Assembly (NCBI GenBank): GCA_008638415.1
Contig: VWVT01000010.1
Coordinates: forward strand, 248,001 to 312,000
Direction: 5' to 3'
Length of the DNA stretch: 64,000 bases
Origin: Nocardiopsis sinuspersici
GTDB taxonomy: Bacteria; Actinomycetota; Actinomycetes; Streptosporangiales; Streptosporangiaceae
Under the pieces are notes generated by a model. That model worked only from the letters and a program-made list of their open reading frames with translations. It made no database searches and had not been told where the DNA came from. This document shows, one piece after another, positions 55,692 to 64,000 of this stretch. Made by a program: the position numbers and the translations under genes. The stretch's first letter is position 1. Every line of letters begins with the position of its first letter.

Positions 55692-56822
55692 ATGTCGGAC
55701 CGGCGACGCTACTGCTACGTGTCCGGACTGGGCCTCGGCGCTCCGGCGCTGGAGGAGCTCTGCGCACAGGGCCGTCCACCGAGTCTGGTGGTGTCCTACC
55801 CGGCCGAACTCGCGCACCGCTCCGGCTACCTCGACTACGAGGCCGTCACCCGCCGGCACGAACTGCCGCACCTGCGCGCGGCCGACCTCGACTCCGACGA
55901 GGTGGGCGAGGCCCTGGCGGAGCACGGCGTCGACCTGATGGTCGTCGCGGGCTGGTCCCAGCCGGTCCACGACCACGTCCTGTCCTCCCTGCCGCTGGGC
56001 GGGGTCGGCCTGCACCCCGCCCCGCTGCCCGTCGGGCGCGGCGGGGCACCCATCCCGTGGACCATCCTGCGGGGCATGCGCTCCAGCGCCGTCACCCTCT
56101 TCCACCTGGGGGGCGAGACGGGCAGCGGCGACATCGTCGACCAGGCCTGGTTCGACGTCGAGCCCGACGCCACCGCCACCGGCCTGTACGAGCGCGTCGG
56201 CCGGCTGAAGTCGGAACTGCTCGTGCGGCACCTGGACGGCCTCCTGGAGGGCAGCGCGCCCCGGCGCCCGCAGACCGGCCACACGTCGGTGTGGCCGCGG
56301 CGGCGCCCCAGCGACGGCCAGATCGACCTCACCGCGTCCGGAGGCGACGTGGACAGGATGGTGCGCGCGCTCGCCGACCCCTATCCGGGGGCGTTCGCGA
56401 TGTTCGGCGGCGCGCGGATCACGCTGTGCGCGGGACGGTTGGCCGGCCGGCTCTCCGAAGGTGCGCCCGGCCAGGTGGTGGCGACCGGGAACGGACGCCA
56501 GTGGGGGATCACCTGCGGGGACGGCACGGTGTTCGTGCCCGAGGCGCTGCGGGTGGACGAGGGGGTACGGGCGGAGCCGACGTCGCTGGCCATGTTCCGG
56601 CCGGGCACCTTCTTCGACGCGCCCTCACCGCACATGCTGGCGGCCACCCGCCGGTCGCCCGTGCCCGGCCAGACACAGGAGTCGGCGGGCCAGACGGTGC
56701 CCCCGGCCAGAAACGCCGCGGAGGACGCCTCGGACAACACCGCGGATCCCACGGAGGCGGCCGGTCCGGGGCTCGGCTCCGGTGTCATGACGGGTGACCC
56801 CAGCCCGGCGGACCAGCGCTGA
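55692..56822 (+). CDS. Methionyl-tRNA formyltransferase-like protein
   Basis: 376 aa from ATG 55692, with AGGGGAAG upstream. The formyltransferase core is at about 60-185: VDLMVVAGWSQPV, GVGLHPAPLPVGRGGAPIPW, and GGETGSGDIVDQ. His and Asp of the catalytic triad are present but the Asn two residues before His reads Gly, a variant I believe is shared by a separate subfamily. A C-terminal OB-like domain (QVVATGNGRQWGITCGDG) follows. The last 60 residues are disordered. It probably formylates an amino-sugar or other amine rather than initiator tRNA, which is inference. Confidence 0.8.
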   Translation: MSDRRRYCYVSGLGLGAPALEELCAQGRPPSLVVSYPAELAHRSGYLDYEAVTRRHELPHLRAADLDSDEVGEALAEHGVDLMVVAGWSQPVHDHVLSSLPLGGVGLHPAPLPVGRGGAPIPWTILRGMRSSAVTLFHLGGETGSGDIVDQAWFDVEPDATATGLYERVGRLKSELLVRHLDGLLEGSAPRRPQTGHTSVWPRRRPSDGQIDLTASGGDVDRMVRALADPYPGAFAMFGGARITLCAGRLAGRLSEGAPGQVVATGNGRQWGITCGDGTVFVPEALRVDEGVRAEPTSLAMFRPGTFFDAPSPHMLAATRRSPVPGQTQESAGQTVPPARNAAEDASDNTADPTEAAGPGLGSGVMTGDPSPADQR

Positions 56823-56897
56823 CACAGGACCCACGGCCCTGCCGGGCACCCCCGGTCCAGGGCACCCCCGTCCCGCGCGGGAGGGGACGGGGAACGG

Positions 56898-57986
56898 CTA
56901 CGACAGGTCGGCCGCGTGGCGGCCCGCCGCCGCGGCGCTCAGGAAGGCCGCGCGGTCCTCCTCCAGTCCCCGGCCCATCGTCGACACCTTCACCGGCAGT
57001 GCCCGCACCGCCTCCTCCAGGCCGTCGACGCCCACCTCCACCAGGTCGTGCCGGTCGCCCAGCGCCCCGGCCTGGGCGCGCACGCGCTCACCGAACACCC
57101 CCGGCAGCAGCGGTACCACCACCTGTGCCCGGGCCAGCGCCACCCGCCCGTAGGCCGTCAGGCTGTGGTGCGACACCCCGCGGTGCCGCTCGCGCGCGTC
57201 GGCCTCGCTCACACGCAGCGACGCCACCGGGAGCCCGCCCAGCACCGCCGCCGCGTTCACCGCCTCGCCGCACGAGACCCCGGAGAACCCCCACGGGGTC
57301 CCGGTGCCCAGGTTCCCCGGCCCCTGGCACACCACCGCCACGTCCGCGCCCATCACGTGCCGGGCCGCCAGCAGCCCCGAGTGCACGGTCACCGCCTCCA
57401 GGTCACCGCCGAAGGACTGGCCCGTGGTCACGCACCCCGCCAGCAGCCCCTCCTCGCGCAGAGCGCCCACCAGTCGCGAGAACGCCGCGGGCAGCGCGCC
57501 GCCGTCCAGCATCACGTTGACGATCCGCGCCCCGGGCCGCCGCGCGCGCACCCCCGCCACCACGGCGGGCAGCGCCGAGTGGAGGTCGGCCACCACCACC
57601 GGCATTCCGTCCACGTCCTCGGCCGAGCGCATCACCCCGTGGTACGGGGAACCCTGCTCGTCGGCGCCCAGGACGGTCGCCTGCAGCGGCGTGTACCGGG
57701 CCTTGACCAGGTGTCCGGGCCCCTCCCGGTCGGCGGGCAGCCGGTCCGGTACGGCCACGACCAGCGCGTATCCCCCCGTGCCCAGTCCCAGGTCCAGGGC
57801 TCCGGTGTTGAGCAGCACGGTGTCGCCCACCTCGGGGGAGCCCACCAGTTCGGTGTAGGCCAGCGCGCGGCACGTCGCCGACCCGTCCGTCCCGCCGCCG
57901 GCGGACTCCACCGCGACCGCGCACAGGACGGCCCCGGGCCAGGAGGGAAGGATCTGACGGACTTCGCCGCGACGCCACCGGATCAT
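56898..57986 (-). CDS. DUF3866 family protein
   Basis: 362 aa from ATG 57986; the frame stays open much further upstream because it overlaps pafBC in antisense. The family pattern is clear: MIRWRRGEV start, LNTGALDLGLGTGGYALVVA, KARYTPLQATVLGADEQ and VVCQGPGNLGTGTPWGFSG. Function unknown. TACCGT (57999-57994) lies 7 bases before the start, with no ribosome site, so it may be leaderless. It is divergent from pafBC, a pairing I recall from other actinobacteria. Confidence 0.88.
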   Translation of the reverse strand: MIRWRRGEVRQILPSWPGAVLCAVAVESAGGGTDGSATCRALAYTELVGSPEVGDTVLLNTGALDLGLGTGGYALVVAVPDRLPADREGPGHLVKARYTPLQATVLGADEQGSPYHGVMRSAEDVDGMPVVVADLHSALPAVVAGVRARRPGARIVNVMLDGGALPAAFSRLVGALREEGLLAGCVTTGQSFGGDLEAVTVHSGLLAARHVMGADVAVVCQGPGNLGTGTPWGFSGVSCGEAVNAAAVLGGLPVASLRVSEADARERHRGVSHHSLTAYGRVALARAQVVVPLLPGVFGERVRAQAGALGDRHDLVEVGVDGLEEAVRALPVKVSTMGRGLEEDRAAFLSAAAAGRHAADLS

Positions 57987-58082
57987 GCCTGGCACGGTAC
58001 CGTCGTTGCTGAACCGGCCGCGGGACGACGCGCCAGCGTGCCCCGCCCGGTACATCCACCACGGTCGAGAAGGGTGCGGACG

Positions 58083-60137
58083 ATGTCGCGCAGGAAGACG
58101 GAACGACAGCTGAACCTGGTCATCTGTCTGTTGTCCACGCGCCGTCACCTGACCGCGCAGGAGATCAGGCAGACGGTGCACGGCTACGCGGAGGCGGAGA
58201 CCGAGTCGGCGTTCAAGCGGATGTTCGAGCGCGACAAGCGCGAACTGCGCGACAGCGGTATCCCCATCCAGGTGGGCACCGGCGACGCCATCAGCGGCGA
58301 GGAGGGCTACCGCATCTCCCGCTCCGACTACGAGCTGCCAGAGATCGAGCTCCTGCCCGACGAGGCACTCGTCCTGGGCCTGGCCGCCCGCGCGTGGCGG
58401 CACGCCTCCCTGGGCGAGGCCGCCGCCAACGCCCTGTTCAAGCTCCGCTCCGCGGGGGTTCCGGTCGACAGCGAGGCCGCGCCCGGCCTCACGCCGGCCA
58501 TGCGCACCGACGAGCCCTCCTTCGGCCCCGTCTGGCAGGCCGTCCGCGACCGGCGCCCCATCTCCTTCGGCTACCGCAAGCCCGGCCAGACCGAGACCGA
58601 GAACCGCGAGATCGAACCCTGGGGCATCGTCAACCTGCGCGGCCACTGGTACGTGGTCGGCCACGACCGCGTCCGCGGCGCCCGCCGGGTCTTCCGCCTG
58701 GGCCGCGTCCGCGGCGAGGTGACCGTCCTGCGCGACGGCCCCGAAGTCGTCATCCCCGAGGGCGTCGACCTGCGCTCGGTGGTCGCGGGGCAAAGGGCCG
58801 AGCCCGAGCGCACCGCCGTCCTGCGGGTGCGTACCGACTCCGCGCACGCCCTGCGCCGCAGCGCCCTGCGCGTGGTCCCCGGCGAGCGCGACAGCTCCGG
58901 CGTCGGCTGGGACACCCTCACCTACCCCTACGCCGACACTCCCGACCTCGTACGGCGCGTGGCCTCCTTCGGCTCGCGCGCCGTCGTCGTCGAACCCGCC
59001 GAGGCCCGTGAGGCCTCGGCCGCCCACCTGGCGGCCGTCGCCGAGGCCGAGCCCGCCGCCACCGCGGCCCCCGACGGCCTCGGCGCGGCCGAGGAATCCG
59101 GAGCCCCCGCGCGCGGCCCGCGCTCGGCCGACCAGCTGCGCCGCCTCCTCATGCTCGTCCCCTACGCCCTGGGCCGGGACGTGCGCGTGCCCGAGGTGGC
59201 CCGGCACTTCGGGCTCAGTGAGAAGCAGGTGGTCGCCGACCTCAGCCTGCTGTGGATGTGCGGCCTGCCCGGCTACACCCCCGGTGACCTCATCGACGTC
59301 GACCTCGACGCCGCCAAGGAGACCGGCGAGATCATCATCGGCAACGCAGACACCCTCGCCCAGCCGCTGCGCCTGACCGCCGACGAGGCGGCCAGCCTGG
59401 TCGTGGGCCTGTCGCTGCTCGAAGCCCTGCCCGAGGCGGAGGGCCTGGAGGTCGGAGCGCTCAAGAGGGTCGGTGAGAAGCTGCGCGCCGCCGCCGGGGC
59501 CGCCCTGGGCTCCCTGGCCGACTCGGTCCAGGTGCGGCTGGAGGGCGACGAGCAGGTCGCCCGGACCCAGCGCCGCTGCGCCGACGCGCTGGAGACGGGC
59601 CAGCGCCTGCACCTGCGCTACCTGTCGGGCTACCTGGACCAGGTCACCGAGCGCGACGTGGATCCCATGGGCCTGGTGGTGCAGGACGGCTACCCCTTCC
59701 TGGAGGGCTACTGCCACCTGCGCCGCGACGTGCGCCTGTTCCGTCTGGACCGGGTCCTGGAGCTGACCGTCCTGCCCTACGCGGCCGAGGTGCCCGAGGG
59801 CGTGGGCCGCCGCGACCTGTCCGGCGGCGTGCTCCAGCGCTCGGACCGCGACGCCGAGGTCGTCCTCGACCTGGAGCCCACCGCCCGCTGGGTGACCGAG
59901 GACTACGTGTGCGAGTCGGTGGCCGAACTGCCGGGGGGAGGGATCCGCGCGACCCTGCGCACCCCCGCTCCCGCCTGGGTGGTGAGGCTGGCGCTGCATC
60001 TGGGGCCGCAGGGGCGCGTGGTGTCTCCCGAGGCGCTCGCCGAGGAGACGCGTGCCGAGGCGCGGCGGGCCCTGGAGCACTACCGCGCACCTCAAACCTC
60101 TCCGAAATTGGTCGAGACCACTTCGTCGCCCGAGTGA
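58083..60137 (+). CDS. pafBC: PafBC: fused WYL-domain DNA-damage transcriptional activator
   Basis: 684 aa single open frame from ATG 58083. The PafB half (about 1-330) has an N-terminal winged HTH (RQLNLVICLLSTRRHLTAQEI, AFKRMFERDKRELRDSGIPI) and a WYL domain (NREIEPWGIVNLRGHWYVVGHD, VFRLGRV). The PafC half (about 345-684) has its own HTH-like region (QLRRLLMLVPYALGRDVRVPEVARHFGLSEKQV) and a second WYL domain (DVDPMGLVVQDGYPFLEGYCH, LFRLDRVLEL). In Mycobacterium these are two adjacent genes forming a heterodimer; fused forms are known in some actinobacteria. PafBC activates RecA/LexA-independent DNA-damage genes and may sense single-stranded nucleic acid through WYL. Confidence 0.95.
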   Translation: MSRRKTERQLNLVICLLSTRRHLTAQEIRQTVHGYAEAETESAFKRMFERDKRELRDSGIPIQVGTGDAISGEEGYRISRSDYELPEIELLPDEALVLGLAARAWRHASLGEAAANALFKLRSAGVPVDSEAAPGLTPAMRTDEPSFGPVWQAVRDRRPISFGYRKPGQTETENREIEPWGIVNLRGHWYVVGHDRVRGARRVFRLGRVRGEVTVLRDGPEVVIPEGVDLRSVVAGQRAEPERTAVLRVRTDSAHALRRSALRVVPGERDSSGVGWDTLTYPYADTPDLVRRVASFGSRAVVVEPAEAREASAAHLAAVAEAEPAATAAPDGLGAAEESGAPARGPRSADQLRRLLMLVPYALGRDVRVPEVARHFGLSEKQVVADLSLLWMCGLPGYTPGDLIDVDLDAAKETGEIIIGNADTLAQPLRLTADEAASLVVGLSLLEALPEAEGLEVGALKRVGEKLRAAAGAALGSLADSVQVRLEGDEQVARTQRRCADALETGQRLHLRYLSGYLDQVTERDVDPMGLVVQDGYPFLEGYCHLRRDVRLFRLDRVLELTVLPYAAEVPEGVGRRDLSGGVLQRSDRDAEVVLDLEPTARWVTEDYVCESVAELPGGGIRATLRTPAPAWVVRLALHLGPQGRVVSPEALAEETRAEARRALEHYRAPQTSPKLVETTSSPE

Positions 60138-60197
60138 GGCCCAGACGTTCACCCGGGGGCGAGGTGCGGTCCATGTCTGAAGGGATAGGGTAAAAGC

Positions 60198-60383
60198 GTG
60201 ATCGTCCTCGCTGTCCTGTTCGGTGCTGTCGCGGCCGGACTCGTCGTCATCGGTGTCCTCGCACTACGTGTGCGCCGTGCGGCGGACGTGTTGTCGGTGG
60301 CGGTGGCCCGGGCCTCGGACGGGTACCGGACGAGCAGCGCTGACCTGCGTGAGCGCGTCGGCCGAAACGGTACGGGGCCATGA
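60198..60383 (+). CDS. Small membrane protein
   Basis: 61 aa from GTG 60198, with an AGGG-type site upstream. One N-terminal membrane helix (IVLAVLFGAVAAGLVVIGVLAL) followed by a basic amphipathic helix. It lies between pafBC and tatA on the same strand. A TatA-like layout of helix plus amphipathic helix is notable, but it lacks the TatA Phe-Gly hinge. Function unknown. Confidence 0.6.
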   Translation: MIVLAVLFGAVAAGLVVIGVLALRVRRAADVLSVAVARASDGYRTSSADLRERVGRNGTGP

Positions 60384-60449
60384 TGACCCCGTGTCCGAAT
60401 GCGCGTACCATCGAAGGCGCTTGGTCGCGCCCCACAGAGAGGTAGAACC

Positions 60450-60776
60450 ATGGGACCGTTCAACGGACCTACCATCGCCATCCTGGTGATCCTGGCCATC
60501 CTGCTGTTCGGAGCCAAGAAGCTTCCGGACCTGGCCCGTTCCCTGGGGCGCAGCGCGCGCATCCTCAAGGCCGAGAGCAAGGGCCTGATCGACGAGGAGA
60601 ACGACACCGAGGAGGCCAAGGACGCCCAGCACCAGCAGGCCTCCTCCCCGCAGCAGAACGCGTCCGCGGAGCCGCAGCAGCCCCAGCAGCAGCCGCAGGG
60701 CTACCCGCAGCTGCCCGCGGGCCAGCGCATCGTCAGCGAGTCCGGTGAGGCCACGCACCGCACCTACGGCAACTAG
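60450..60776 (+). CDS. tatA: Twin-arginine translocase subunit TatA
   Basis: 108 aa from ATG 60450, with AGAGAGG upstream. One membrane helix ([12 protein letters not shown]), the [16 protein letters not shown] hinge and amphipathic helix with the conserved Phe-Gly pair, and a Gln/Pro-rich cytosolic tail. TatA oligomers form the passage for folded proteins together with TatC. Confidence 0.96.
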   Translation: MGPFNGPTIAILVILAILLFGAKKLPDLARSLGRSARILKAESKGLIDEENDTEEAKDAQHQQASSPQQNASAEPQQPQQQPQGYPQLPAGQRIVSESGEATHRTYGN

Positions 60777-60900
60777 CACGGGAACCGGTCGAAGCGCGGA
60801 CCGGGGCCTCGCGGTGTACCGCGCGGCGTGACGCCGCGCCCCGGCCGCAGGCACCACCCCCCACCGGCGCGGGCCGAAGGAGATAGAGAGTGACCGCACG

Positions 60901-61770
60901 ATGAGGGCACGAAGCCGGGCTGGCAACCCCGAGGCCCGGATGCCGCTCATGGAGCACCTGCGCGAGCTGCGCAGCCGCCTGACGAAGGCGGCGATCGCTC
61001 TCGTGCTGGGCGCCGTGGTCGGCTACCTGGTCCACGACCTGGTGTGGGACTTCCTGGTGGAGCCCTACTGCTCCCTCCCCGAGTCCCAGGTGAGCGGTCC
61101 CGACGACTGCTCCCTCATCGTCACCGGCCCCTTCGACGCCTTCTTCGTCGCCTTCAAGGTCTGGCTGTTCGTCGGAGCCCTCGTCTCCGCGCCGTTCTGG
61201 ATGTACCAGCTCTGGGCCTTCGTCGCCCCGGCCCTGCACGGCCGCGAGAAGCGCTACGCCTACATCTTCGCGCCGTTCGCCGCGGTGCTGTTCGCCGTCG
61301 GCGCGGGCCTGGCCTACTACATCACCTCCTACGCGCTGACCATGCTCTTCGGGTTCCTGCCCGAGGACGCGGACCCCTTCCTCACCATCGGCGAGTACCT
61401 GGACTACATGCTCATCATGATGGGCATGTTCGGTGTGGGCTTCGTGCTGCCGCTGCTGGTGGCCCTGCTCAACATCGCCGGGATCCTGCCGCACGAGGCC
61501 CTCGCCAAGTGGCGCCGCGTCATCGTCTTCGGCGCGTTCGTGATCGCGGCCGTCATCACCCCGGCCGAACCGATCTCCATGCTCGCCCTTGCCGTGCCGC
61601 TCGTGGTCCTCTTCGAGCTGGCCGAGCTGTTCGCCTTCCTCAACGACCGGCGCAAGCGGCGCGACGACCCCTACGCCGACCTGGACGACGACCAGATCTC
61701 GGAGATGGACGAGACCCCCTCGCCCCTGGAGGATCCCGATGTCGGCGAGCAGTCCGGGAAACGCTCCTGA
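60901..61770 (+). CDS. tatC: Twin-arginine translocase subunit TatC
   Basis: 289 aa from ATG 60901; the AAGGAG site near 60877 is rather far, and ATG 60940 (MPLMEHLRELRSRL) is an alternative start. Six membrane helices. The conserved MEHLRELRSRL N-terminus that helps bind the Tat signal, FLVEPYC, and FAPFAAVLFAVGAGLAYYI are present. A charged C-terminal tail follows. Located 124 bases after tatA. Confidence 0.96.
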   Translation: MRARSRAGNPEARMPLMEHLRELRSRLTKAAIALVLGAVVGYLVHDLVWDFLVEPYCSLPESQVSGPDDCSLIVTGPFDAFFVAFKVWLFVGALVSAPFWMYQLWAFVAPALHGREKRYAYIFAPFAAVLFAVGAGLAYYITSYALTMLFGFLPEDADPFLTIGEYLDYMLIMMGMFGVGFVLPLLVALLNIAGILPHEALAKWRRVIVFGAFVIAAVITPAEPISMLALAVPLVVLFELAELFAFLNDRRKRRDDPYADLDDDQISEMDETPSPLEDPDVGEQSGKRS

Positions 61771-61878
61771 GCCGTCCCGGCCATGCCCTAGGGTCGTGCG
61801 TTGGGCGGTGGCCGGTGGCGCCGCCCCGCCGGTCCGGGGGTTCCCGGCCGAGGACGGTCGTTGGGAAGAGGAAGTTCG

Positions 61879-62301
61879 ATGAGCGAGCAGACCGAGGCCG
61901 GGCGGGAGCTCCCGCCCGAGGCCATGGGCAACGAGAAGTGGCACGACACCACCGACGCGGTCTGGATGCGGTCCTCCCTGTCCAAGGAGGAGTCCGAGGC
62001 CGTGGTCGAGGTCGCCACCTTCGACGACGGCTTCCGCGCCGTGCGTGACGGCAAGTCCCCCGAGAAGGGCACCCTGTTCTTCACCCCCGCCGAGTGGGAG
62101 GCCTTCGTCCTGGGCGCCCGTGACGGCGAGTTCGACATCCCCGAGGAGTACCTCACCGAGGAGGAGCGCCGCATCCAGCGCGGCGAGGCCGACACGGAGG
62201 CCGCCTGGGTGCCCTCTCCGCTGAACACGCCCAAGGCTATGGAGGAGTACCATCGCCGCCAGCGCGAGGAAGCCGAGCAGAAGCAGTCCGAGGGTTCCTA
62301 G
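61879..62301 (+). CDS. DUF397-like protein
   Basis: 140 aa from ATG 61879, with GAAGAGGAAG upstream. Residues about 28-85 resemble DUF397: VWMRSSLSKEESEAVVEVATFDDGFRAVRDGKSPEKGTLFFTPAEWEAFVLGARDGEFD, which keeps the W-x-x-SS, VEVA, VRD and FTPxEWxAF pattern but lacks the usual NCVEVA cysteine. DUF397 proteins usually sit beside XRE regulators; here it is alone after tatC. Confidence 0.8.
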   Translation: MSEQTEAGRELPPEAMGNEKWHDTTDAVWMRSSLSKEESEAVVEVATFDDGFRAVRDGKSPEKGTLFFTPAEWEAFVLGARDGEFDIPEEYLTEEERRIQRGEADTEAAWVPSPLNTPKAMEEYHRRQREEAEQKQSEGS

Positions 62302-62400
62302 CAGCCCCGCGCGCGCACCCGGGCGCGAGGGTGTGCGGGCGACCTCCGCCGCCCCGTACACCCTTCGTCCCCCTGGTCCCCCGGGTAGCTAAGGACTCGC

Positions 62401-63297
62401 ATGCCCCCTCACATCGCCCTCCTGGTCAACCCGCACTCCGGTCGGCGCCGCGCGGCCGTCCTCGCGGTGCGGCTGAAGGAGGCGCTGCGCGACGCCGGAG
62501 CCCGCGTACACGTCTACACCGGCCGCTCGGCGGCCGACAGCCGTCGCATGGCCCGCCTGGCCGCCGCCGACCGGCCCGACGCCCTCGTGGCCGTGGGCGG
62601 GGACGGGCTGGTCCACCAGGCGCTGCAGGGGGTGGTGGGCACCGGTGTCCCCCTGGCCGCCGTTCCCGCCGGAACCGGCAACGACATCGTCCGCGCCTTC
62701 GGCCGCCCGCGCGGGTCGGTCCACGACACGGCCGCCGCGATCCTGCGGGGCCGCACCCGTCCGACCGACGCCGTGCGCCTGAGCCTGGCCGACGGCACCC
62801 GGCGCTACTTCCTCAGCGTTTTGGCCTGCGGCTTCGACGCCCGGGTCAACGAGCGGGTGAACGCCCAGCGGGTCCGGGTCGGCCGGGCCGGGTACGTGGT
62901 CGGGCTCATGGCCGAACTGCGCTCCTTCCGTCCCATCGACTACGAGATCGACGTGGACGGCCGCCGCATCGCCGAACCCGGCATGCTCGTCGCGGTCGGC
63001 AACACCTGTGCCTACGGCGGTGGCATGCGCGTGTGCCCCGACGCCGAGCCCGACGACGGCCTCCTCGACGTGGTCTTCGTCCGCCAGGCCCGGCTCGGCC
63101 GCTTCCTGCGCCTGTTCCCGCGCGTGTTCAACGGCAGCCACACCGGTCTCGACGAGGTGGTGGTCGAACGCGGACGCACCGTCACCATCCGCGCCGATGC
63201 GGGCGCGGCCTACGCCGACGGAGAACGCATGGGCGATCCGCCGCTGGTCTGTGAGGTCGTGCCCAAAGCGGTCGAGATGTTGGAGCCGACCTCATAG
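62401..63297 (+). CDS. Diacylglycerol kinase-family lipid kinase
   Basis: 298 aa from ATG 62401. NPHSGRRRA start, the nucleotide-binding VAVGGDGLVHQALQGVVGTG, AAVPAGTGNDIVRAFG, and a C-terminal EPDDGLLDVVFV pattern place it in the DagK/YegS family. Members phosphorylate diacylglycerol or related lipids. It is just upstream of helY. Confidence 0.92.
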   Translation: MPPHIALLVNPHSGRRRAAVLAVRLKEALRDAGARVHVYTGRSAADSRRMARLAAADRPDALVAVGGDGLVHQALQGVVGTGVPLAAVPAGTGNDIVRAFGRPRGSVHDTAAAILRGRTRPTDAVRLSLADGTRRYFLSVLACGFDARVNERVNAQRVRVGRAGYVVGLMAELRSFRPIDYEIDVDGRRIAEPGMLVAVGNTCAYGGGMRVCPDAEPDDGLLDVVFVRQARLGRFLRLFPRVFNGSHTGLDEVVVERGRTVTIRADAGAAYADGERMGDPPLVCEVVPKAVEMLEPTS

Positions 63298-63309
63298 GCT
63301 GGAAGCCAT

Positions 63310-64000
63310 ATGAGTAGTCATGCTGAGCGGTACGCCGCCTTCCGTCGGCGCCAGGAGGCCTCCAGCGCCGCCATCGAGGCCTTCCAGGGCCTCTACGGGT
63401 TCGAGTTCGACCCGTTCCAGATCAGGGCGTGCAAGGCCCTGGAGAGCGGCCACGGGGTGCTGGTGGCCGCGCCGACCGGCTCCGGCAAGACCGTGGTCGG
63501 GGAGTTCGCCGTGCACCGGGCCCTGAACGAGGGCACCAAGTGCTTCTACACCACGCCCATCAAGGCGCTGTCCAACCAGAAGTACAACGACCTGGTCAGG
63601 CGCTACGGCGCCGACCAGGTCGGGCTGCTGACCGGGGACAACAGCGTCAACGGCGAGGCGCCCGTGGTCGTCATGACCACCGAGGTGCTGCGCAACATGC
63701 TCTACGAGGGCTCGGCGACCCTGGGCGGACTGGCCTACGTGGTGATGGACGAGGTGCACTACCTCGCCGACCGGTTCCGCGGCGCGGTCTGGGAGGAGGT
63801 GATCATCCACCTGCCGGAGTCGGTGAGCATGGTCGCCCTGTCGGCCACCGTCAGCAACGCCGAGGAGTTCGGCGAGTGGTTGCAGCAGGTGCGCGGTGAC
63901 ACCACCGTCATCGTCGACGAGAAGCGGCCCGTGCCGCTGTGGCAGCACGTCATGGTCGGTGACCGCATCCACGACCTGTTCGTGGACATCGAGGAGCCCT
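63310..64000 (+). CDS. helY: DEAD/DEAH-box RNA helicase HelY (N-terminal part, cut by window end)
   Basis: Open frame from ATG 63310 to the window edge (about 230 codons). Motif I APTGSGKTVVGEFA, motif Ia TTPIKALSNQKYNDL, TGDNSVN, motif II MDEVHYL and motif III SATVSN are those of Ski2/Mtr4-like helicases. Gene order pafBC-tatA-tatC-helY equals Rv2096c-Rv2092c. Expected full length about 900 aa; the rest is outside the window. Confidence 0.94.
   Translation, partial: MSSHAERYAAFRRRQEASSAAIEAFQGLYGFEFDPFQIRACKALESGHGVLVAAPTGSGKTVVGEFAVHRALNEGTKCFYTTPIKALSNQKYNDLVRRYGADQVGLLTGDNSVNGEAPVVVMTTEVLRNMLYEGSATLGGLAYVVMDEVHYLADRFRGAVWEEVIIHLPESVSMVALSATVSNAEEFGEWLQQVRGDTTVIVDEKRPVPLWQHVMVGDRIHDLFVDIEEP

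Noticed and set aside
56916-58082. N-terminal extension of the pafBC frame for about 390 codons upstream
   Set aside because: This stretch is the antisense of the DUF3866 gene and its translation is His/Arg/Pro-rich without domain content.
57987-60152. Minus-strand continuation of the DUF3866 frame opposite pafBC
   Set aside because: Antisense shadow of a strongly supported gene, enabled by high GC.

Overview
The window is about 64 kb of very GC-rich actinobacterial chromosome, with GTG/ATG/TTG starts, strong third-position GC and frequent GC-rich hairpin terminators. A complete Pup-proteasome system, a GarA/bifunctional nuclease/MerR/GcvP block, and a pafBC-tatA-tatC-helY block point to Actinomycetia. 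The S1 protease at 48322-49473 closely resembles, from memory, the alkaline proteases of Nocardiopsis (mature start ADIVGGVAYYMGG), so a Nocardiopsis-like member of the Streptosporangiales is the best guess. No rRNA, tRNA, CRISPR array or intact insertion sequence was seen.

Layout. 1-16 kb is accessory/metabolic: the end of an acyl-CoA ligase-like gene, a methyltransferase, an SRPBCC protein, an NLR-like STAND NTPase with two small upstream genes (one apparently frameshifted), a TetR regulator with two palindromic operators facing an NAD(P)-binding protein, a secreted ricin-lectin/beta-helix protein behind two LacI-type palindromes, a PRC-barrel stress protein, a flavin amine oxidase, and a cstA / small Cys-Cys protein / ArsA-like ATPase operon. 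16-26 kb is conserved core: CDP-alcohol phosphatidyltransferase, mannose-1-phosphate guanylyltransferase fused to a phosphomannomutase-like domain, GarA-like FHA protein, bifunctional nuclease, MerR regulator, then a glycine riboswitch and gcvP. 26-32 kb holds a TPR protein, a DUF5999 protein, a ThrE-type exporter, an orphan LuxR response regulator, a RecB-family nuclease and a site-2 protease. 32-37 kb is a small accessory insert (SLOG-fold protein with XRE-TPR regulator, hypothetical, AraC, DUF2000, polyphosphate glucokinase) between the site-2 protease and trmI.

37-60 kb is the protein-tagging and degradation region: trmI, proteasome ATPase (arc/mpa), [sortase, CHRD protein, two related membrane proteins with a Cys motif], dop, [S1 protease plus about 1 kb without a clear gene], pup, prcB, prcA, pafA, FKBP lipoprotein, formyltransferase, DUF3866 protein, and a natural pafB-pafC fusion. 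Pup is deamidated by Dop, ligated to substrates by PafA, and tagged proteins are unfolded by ARC into the PrcAB core; PafBC is the family's DNA-damage regulator. 60-64 kb continues with a small membrane protein, tatA, tatC, a DUF397 protein, a diacylglycerol kinase-like lipid kinase and the start of the helY helicase, cut by the window end.

The best leads are the glycine riboswitch with two mutually exclusive downstream pairings, the cstA-linked ArsA ATPase operon, the duplicated Cys-motif membrane proteins inside the pup region, the NLR with a RHIM/BASS-like N-terminal motif, and the XRE-TPR/SLOG pair.
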